From: Ewingella sp049889095
GTDB taxonomy: Bacteria > Pseudomonadota > Gammaproteobacteria > Enterobacterales > Enterobacteriaceae
Assembly (NCBI GenBank): GCA_049889095.1
Contig: JBLJFK010000001.1
Strand: one strand, 5' to 3'
DNA: 64,000 nt
Shown: positions 59,800-64,000 of the stretch, in pieces
How the letters are laid out: each line of letters starts with the position of its first letter
How positions within the stretch are numbered: position 1 is the stretch's first letter
Translations under genes and position numbers: made by a program
The notes under the pieces: model-generated
Seen by the model: only the letters and a program-made list of their open reading frames with translations
Database searches by the model: none
Told to the model about the DNA's origin: nothing

Positions 59800-60021
59800 C
59801 TGGCCAAACAATAAACGCTTACCCTCAATAATTCTGCCAAAGAAGGACAGGCCGGTATATTACCGGCATACAAATACTGGCCGGAAAATTGATCAAGGGT
59901 AAATAAGTACAAGCGTTGTAAAATGTATTCTACAAATAACAAATGGTGTTGAAATAAGTCAGCACCGCAGTTCACTCAAGAATTTTGGGTATTCGTGGCG
60001 GGAATATATTCAGCGAGCGCT
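59800..60021. other. Gap after the microcin-like gene
   Basis: No ORF. TACCGGCATA and CCGGTATATTACCGG at 59850-59870 form a short palindrome, possibly a weak terminator for the preceding gene. No immunity-like small frame could be supported. Confidence 0.35.
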
Positions 60022-60123
60022 TTACTGAGGAATACGCAACATCTGGCCAGGATAAATTTTATCCGAGCGGGTGAGCATAGATTTATTTGACTCAAAAATC
60101 TTGTTATAAAGATTGGCGTTACC
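60022..60123 (-). pseudogene. kbp: C-terminal remnant of kbp (LysM domain)
   Basis: The minus strand reads GNANLYNKIFESNKSMLTRS then DKIYPGQMLRIPQ and a stop, the LysM end of the potassium-binding protein Kbp (YgaU). It is preceded by an in-frame stop (TAG) directly before GN, and no earlier part is found. 33 codons only. Confidence 0.7.
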
Positions 60124-60233
60124 CTACACGGCTATTGGCTACTATGAAGGTTTCAACAACGCATCACCTCCCTGCGGTCAGCAGACCTTGCGGAATTCCC
60201 TTCAACAGAGTCTGCTAATCCGTCTCCCTCAGG

Positions 60234-61673
60234 TTAACGGTATTTCCACAACCACTTCCCGCTCGCCAGTCGCCAGTAGAAAAAGGCACCGCGGATCAGC
60301 CAATCCAGGCACATGCCGAGCCAGATCCCGACAACACCAAAGCCCAGCACCACGCCTAACGTATAGCCTGCGACGATACGACCACCCCACATACTCAGTA
60401 GTGACACCCACATCGTGAAGCGTGCATCGCGCGCCCCTTTTAGCCCGGCGGGAAGAACCCATGACGCCGCCCAGAAAGGCATAAATGCGGCGTTGAGCCA
60501 CACCAGCACTTTCACCACGTGAATCACGTCATCCTCTTTGGTGTAAAACGACGCCAAAACGCCAGCCAGCGGCACCGACAGGAGCGAAAGTGCACACAAG
60601 CCGATAGTCGACAGCCAAAATATATGCTTGAGCTGATGTTCCGCCTGTACCATTTGTCCTTTGCCTAACCGCGTACCGACAATAATGGTTGAGGTCGAAC
60701 CGAGTGCGTTACCCGGCAGGTTAATCATCGAGGCGATAGACGCCGCAATGAAGTTGCCGGCAATAACGTCAGTCCCCATTCCAGCCACGAAAACCTGAGT
60801 GAGCAACTTGCCGCTGTTAAACAGCACCGATTCAATACTGGCAGGCACGCCAATACTCAGCACTTCCATCAGAACACCGGTATTGAGCGGTTTAAAATAA
60901 CTTTTAAGCGGAATGCGCAGTGCCGGGTTAAAGCCAATCATCAGGACATAAATGACCAGTGCGGCACCGATATAACGAGCGATAGTCAACCCCAGTCCGG
61001 CCCCGCTGAAACCGAGGCCGCCCCAGCCAAAACAGCCATAAATTAGCACGCTGCTGATCATAATGTTGAGGATGTTCATGCCGCCGTTGATCAGCATCGG
61101 GATTTTGGTATTGCCAGCCCCGCGCAATGCACCACAACCGATGAGTGCGATGGCCGCTGCCGGGTAACTCCAGGCGGTAATGGTGAGATAGTTGAGGGCC
61201 AGGGCTTTGACCTGAGGTTCGGCGCTGCCAGCAATCAAGTCAATAATGTGCGTCCCGGCAAACTCGATGCCGAGCGCCAGCAGAAATGCAAAACCGGTCA
61301 TCAGTACCAGAGACTGACGGGCGGCAGAGCGGGCGCGTTTACGATTAAGCTTACCCAGGCTGAAGGCCACCACCACCGTAGTCCCAAGGTCGATCGCCGC
61401 AAAGAAAGCGATGATCACCATATTGAAACTGTCTGCCAGCCCCACGCCCGCCATCGCTTCCTTGCCCAGCCAACTGACCAGAAAAGTACTGAGGACGCCC
61501 ATTAGCAATACACACATATTCTCGAAAAATATCGGTATGGCCAGAGGGGTAATTTCACGCCAGAACAGCACACGGTAGGAACGCCGTTTGTGATACCACT
61601 TAGTGCGTTCCAGCGCATGCTGCACAGAGACTTTGATGTTTTGCAATATTGTTCCAGCTTTGAGGACGGACAA
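60234..61673 (-). CDS. yeeO: MATE efflux protein YeeO
   Basis: 479 residues with 12 membrane segments of the MATE family. Segments matching E. coli YeeO: SYRVLFWREITPLAIPIFFENMCVLLMGVLSTFLVSWLG, GVGLADSFNMVIIAFFAAIDLGTTVVVAFSLGK, and FMPFWAASWVLPAGLKGARDARFTMWVSLLSMWG. It exports flavins in E. coli. The start is uncertain (TTG 61673; weak RBS). E. coli yeeO also sits in a tRNA-Asn neighbourhood. Confidence 0.92.
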   Translation of the reverse strand: MSVLKAGTILQNIKVSVQHALERTKWYHKRRSYRVLFWREITPLAIPIFFENMCVLLMGVLSTFLVSWLGKEAMAGVGLADSFNMVIIAFFAAIDLGTTVVVAFSLGKLNRKRARSAARQSLVLMTGFAFLLALGIEFAGTHIIDLIAGSAEPQVKALALNYLTITAWSYPAAAIALIGCGALRGAGNTKIPMLINGGMNILNIMISSVLIYGCFGWGGLGFSGAGLGLTIARYIGAALVIYVLMIGFNPALRIPLKSYFKPLNTGVLMEVLSIGVPASIESVLFNSGKLLTQVFVAGMGTDVIAGNFIAASIASMINLPGNALGSTSTIIVGTRLGKGQMVQAEHQLKHIFWLSTIGLCALSLLSVPLAGVLASFYTKEDDVIHVVKVLVWLNAAFMPFWAASWVLPAGLKGARDARFTMWVSLLSMWGGRIVAGYTLGVVLGFGVVGIWLGMCLDWLIRGAFFYWRLASGKWLWKYR

Positions 61674-62114
61674 AGACCTGAACTAAGAATGGTAAAAACA
61701 CGCCTGTTTTGCAAAGTCTTTTCACGCAAAAAAACGGAAAGTACGGGGGAAAACAGACGGGTTTTACCTCAGACCACAGCCGCACTGACCTCATCGTTGT
61801 GCGGGCTACACATTCTGATACAAGTTCCCTTCGAGCGATTTACTGGCTCCGCGACAACTTACCCCATCACACTTTACTAACAATCGAACAGAGACTAACG
61901 CCTGGCTATCAAGTTTTCGCTCTGAAGGGCCGATAACCTAATGGGTGATTTTATCCATCACCAACACCCACTCGAGTTATCTCTTAGTCAATTTTTATGC
62001 CATTTACACAAAGAGAAATGTGTGAATTAAAATGCATTAGAAACAATTAATTACGTAATTACCTCAAGGTAGCCGGACTGCCTTTTAAATGACAATTTCA
62101 GGGAGTTAAAATCT
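61674..62114. other. Divergent control region yeeO / chemoreceptor
   Basis: 440 bases without a gene, carrying the FliA promoter at 61909-61936. Overlapping short frames look spurious. Confidence 0.5.
61909..61936 (+). promoter_or_regulatory. FliA (sigma-28) promoter of second chemoreceptor
   Basis: TCAAGTTT, 12 bases, GCCGATAA. A perfect -10 and 7 of 8 in the -35; spacing one longer than usual. It is 178 bases before the start at 62115. Confidence 0.75.
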
Positions 62115-63722
62115 ATGCATTTTAAAAATACCACCGTGCGAACCCAACTGACTCTGGGGTTCGGCGTTTTAGTTGCTATTGTCCTTGCTGTCGTCCTGCT
62201 TTCTATTGATTCCCTTAGCAAATCCAACAACAGATTCAAGACGCACGTGCAGCAAGTCTCTGCACGGGAGTCTGCGGTAAATTTAATCCTGAGTGGTGTA
62301 AAAGACAGCTCACTGAGTATTTATGGGCTGGTATTGGTCAGCGAGGCTGCTGATATAGAAGCAGGCAAAAAACAAGTTGCAGTCGCTGAAGAGAAAACAG
62401 CCGCCGCACTGGCCCAACTGCAAGCAGCCATCAAACAGCATTCTGACGTTACCGATCAGGATCAGCAATTTGTGGCAGCAATTACTCATGCTGAAGCAGG
62501 ATATCGACCTGTCGCCAAACACATCGTAGATTTGGCCCTTGACGAAAAGAAAGCGGAAGCGATCGACCGGATGAACCGTGAATTGCGACCTCAGGTGACT
62601 CTTTTACTTAACACAGCCAATGAGTATCTCAAATACAGTACCGCACGCGCCAAAGAAAGTCTGAATACAGCACAAGGTGCTTATCAGCAAACCCGACTCA
62701 TTTTCATCATTATCAGCTTAGTGGCTCTGACTATGGCGGTTATCTTGGGCGGGATTATTATCCGTTCTCTGTTCCGCGCTTTGGGAGAAGAGCCGGTTGT
62801 GTTAGGTCAAGTCGTACAGCGTATTGCCGGGGGCGACCTCAGTCAGGTTAAAGGCGCAAACAACGCGCCACAAAATAGTGTGCTGGCAGCGATTGGACAG
62901 TTGCAGGAAAAACTGCACCAGCTAATCAACCAGGTGGCTAACTCTGCTGAGAGTATCGTGAGCGCTTCAACCGAAATTAGTCTGGGCAATGAAGATTTGA
63001 GCCGCCGTACAGAAGCGCAGGCCTCTTCACTCGAGCAGACATCTGCAAGTATGGAGCAGTTGACCGCCACGGTTAAACACAACGCTGACAATGCGCATCA
63101 AGGTAATTTGATGGCCACTAATGCATCACAGGTAGCACAGCGTGGCGGCAGCGTGGTCGAGCGCGTCGTTAACACAATGCATGAAATTGCCGGTAGCTCC
63201 GGCAAAGTGACTCAGATCATTAATGTCATTGAAGGTATCGCTTTTCAGACTAACATTTTGGCGCTTAATGCCGCCGTTGAAGCTGCGCGGGCCGGTGAGC
63301 AAGGCCGCGGTTTTGCCGTGGTTGCGGGCGAAGTGCGCACCCTGGCACAACGCAGCGCGACAGCCGCAAAGGAAATTAAAAGCCTGATTGGCGAGTCAGT
63401 CGAGCGAATAAATATAGGTTCTAAGTTAGTTGATGAAGCGGGCAGCACCATGCAGGAAGTGGTTAATGCTGTTAAAGGTGTCAACAATCTGATGGCTGAG
63501 ATTACTCTGGCCTCAAGCGAACAGCACACGGGCATTGATCAGGTTAACAAAGCCGTTGTGCATATGGACGAAGCAACGCAACAAAACGCCGCGCTGGTTG
63601 AGCAAAGTGCGGCGGCGGCCGACAGCCTGAAACAACAGGCTTATATATTATTGGAAGGTATTTCTGCGTTTGATATTTCACGCGCGGGAAATATCAACGT
63701 CACAGCAACGGCGATCCGCTAA
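62115..63722 (+). CDS. Methyl-accepting chemotaxis protein
   Basis: 535 residues: TM1 about residues 12-34, periplasmic helical domain, TM2 about 195-217, HAMP, and signalling domain with GIAFQTNILALNAAVEAARAGEQGRGFAVVAGEVRTLAQRSA. The C-terminus ends ITATAIR-like without a NWETF pentapeptide, so CheR/CheB tethering is probably absent. An ABC sugar-binding protein starts ten bases downstream, which suggests co-transcription and that this receptor may sense the same ligand through that protein. Confidence 0.93.
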   Translation: MHFKNTTVRTQLTLGFGVLVAIVLAVVLLSIDSLSKSNNRFKTHVQQVSARESAVNLILSGVKDSSLSIYGLVLVSEAADIEAGKKQVAVAEEKTAAALAQLQAAIKQHSDVTDQDQQFVAAITHAEAGYRPVAKHIVDLALDEKKAEAIDRMNRELRPQVTLLLNTANEYLKYSTARAKESLNTAQGAYQQTRLIFIIISLVALTMAVILGGIIIRSLFRALGEEPVVLGQVVQRIAGGDLSQVKGANNAPQNSVLAAIGQLQEKLHQLINQVANSAESIVSASTEISLGNEDLSRRTEAQASSLEQTSASMEQLTATVKHNADNAHQGNLMATNASQVAQRGGSVVERVVNTMHEIAGSSGKVTQIINVIEGIAFQTNILALNAAVEAARAGEQGRGFAVVAGEVRTLAQRSATAAKEIKSLIGESVERINIGSKLVDEAGSTMQEVVNAVKGVNNLMAEITLASSEQHTGIDQVNKAVVHMDEATQQNAALVEQSAAAADSLKQQAYILLEGISAFDISRAGNINVTATAIR

Positions 63723-63731
63723 GGTATTGAA

Positions 63732-64000
63732 ATGAAAATTTTCTACGCTTTTGCCATGGCGACAGCAATGTTGAGTTCAGCAGCGTTAGCCGGTAGCAAC
63801 GAGAGCATTATCATTGGTCTGATTACTAAAACAGACACTAACCCCTTCTTTTTGAAAATGAAAGAAGGTGCCATGCTTGGCGCTACAGTACATGGTGTGA
63901 AACTGCTCACCGCCGCAGGTAAAGAAGATAACGATTACCCTTCGCAGATAGCTGCTATCCAATCCATGGTTTCGGCTGGCGCAACCACCCTGCTTATCAC
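63732..64000 (+). CDS. Periplasmic sugar-binding ABC component, 3' end cut
   Basis: Opens at ATG 63732 after a weak AAGGTATTG and runs off the window. The first 20 residues are a Sec signal ending SSAALAGS. GLITKTDTNPFFLKMKEGA and GKEDNDYPSQIAAIQSMVSAGA are typical of the ribose/galactose family (periplasmic-binding protein type 1). It probably belongs to a sugar import operon beyond the edge. Confidence 0.85.
   Translation, partial: MKIFYAFAMATAMLSSAALAGSNESIIIGLITKTDTNPFFLKMKEGAMLGATVHGVKLLTAAGKEDNDYPSQIAAIQSMVSAGATTLLI

Noticed and set aside
49305..60233. Insertion sequence or transposase
   Set aside because: No transposase or integrase frame was found; only the 53-bp direct repeats and gene stubs indicate mobility.
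1..64000. CRISPR array or toxin-antitoxin pair
   Set aside because: No regularly spaced short repeats and no typical small convergent or overlapping toxin pair were found in either strand.

Overview
The window looks like a chromosomal segment of a motile, facultatively anaerobic member of the Enterobacterales. Support comes from rcsA with a nearby dsrB, opgD, an mtfA/tRNA-Asn/yeeO neighbourhood, ERIC repeats, a formate hydrogenlyase locus with its FhlA activator, and FliA-type promoters in front of chemoreceptors. The genus cannot be fixed from the sequence. A Yersiniaceae- or Hafniaceae-like relative fits as well as anything.

Region 1 (1-26.9 kb) is mostly single-gene chromosomal backbone. 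It holds a truncated glycerol dehydrogenase (gldA), a 60-aa ORF behind an ERIC remnant, opgD, a CoA-transferase/PLP-decarboxylase pair, rcsA, a chemoreceptor, dsrB and a cold-shock gene. These are followed by an acetoin reductase (budC), a yahK-type alcohol dehydrogenase, an AI-2E family permease, queH and a DUF969-DUF979-DUF2891 operon. Next come an lpxA paralogue divergent from eptA, a LysR/padC pair sharing a palindromic operator, a PACE efflux protein, two lipoproteins and an EAL phosphodiesterase.

Region 2 (27-48.1 kb) is a complete formate hydrogenlyase locus. fhlA and hypABCDE lie on the minus strand; hycABCDEFGHI, hydN, fdhF, hypF and a nickel permease lie on the plus strand. The genes together cover the catalytic formate dehydrogenase, its ferredoxins, the membrane arm, the [NiFe] subunits, all Hyp maturation factors, the HycI protease, nickel uptake and the sigma-54 activator. 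Sigma-54 (-24/-12) promoters and FhlA-like palindromes sit in the intergenic regions. FdhF carries Cys instead of selenocysteine at position 140. ERIC repeats sit in the leaders of hycB and hydN.

Region 3 (48.3-60.2 kb) is a tRNA-Asn insertion hotspot between mtfA and yeeO. A 53-bp perfect direct repeat of the tRNA 3' end plus its terminator brackets about 6.6 kb. Inside are an MFS exporter, LysR, a MBL-fold/tautomerase/cyclophilin/hydrolase operon and two truncated genes; no integrase was seen. Beyond the second repeat are a DUF1330 gene, a headless LysR, cbpAM, an unannotated microcin-like double-glycine-leader peptide under a perfect FNR-type palindrome, and a relic of kbp.

Region 4 (60.2-64 kb) has the yeeO MATE transporter, a second chemoreceptor with a FliA promoter, and the start of a sugar-type ABC binding protein that runs off the window. 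The most novel items are the microcin-like gene, the tRNA-Asn island and the consolidated, apparently selenium-independent FHL locus.
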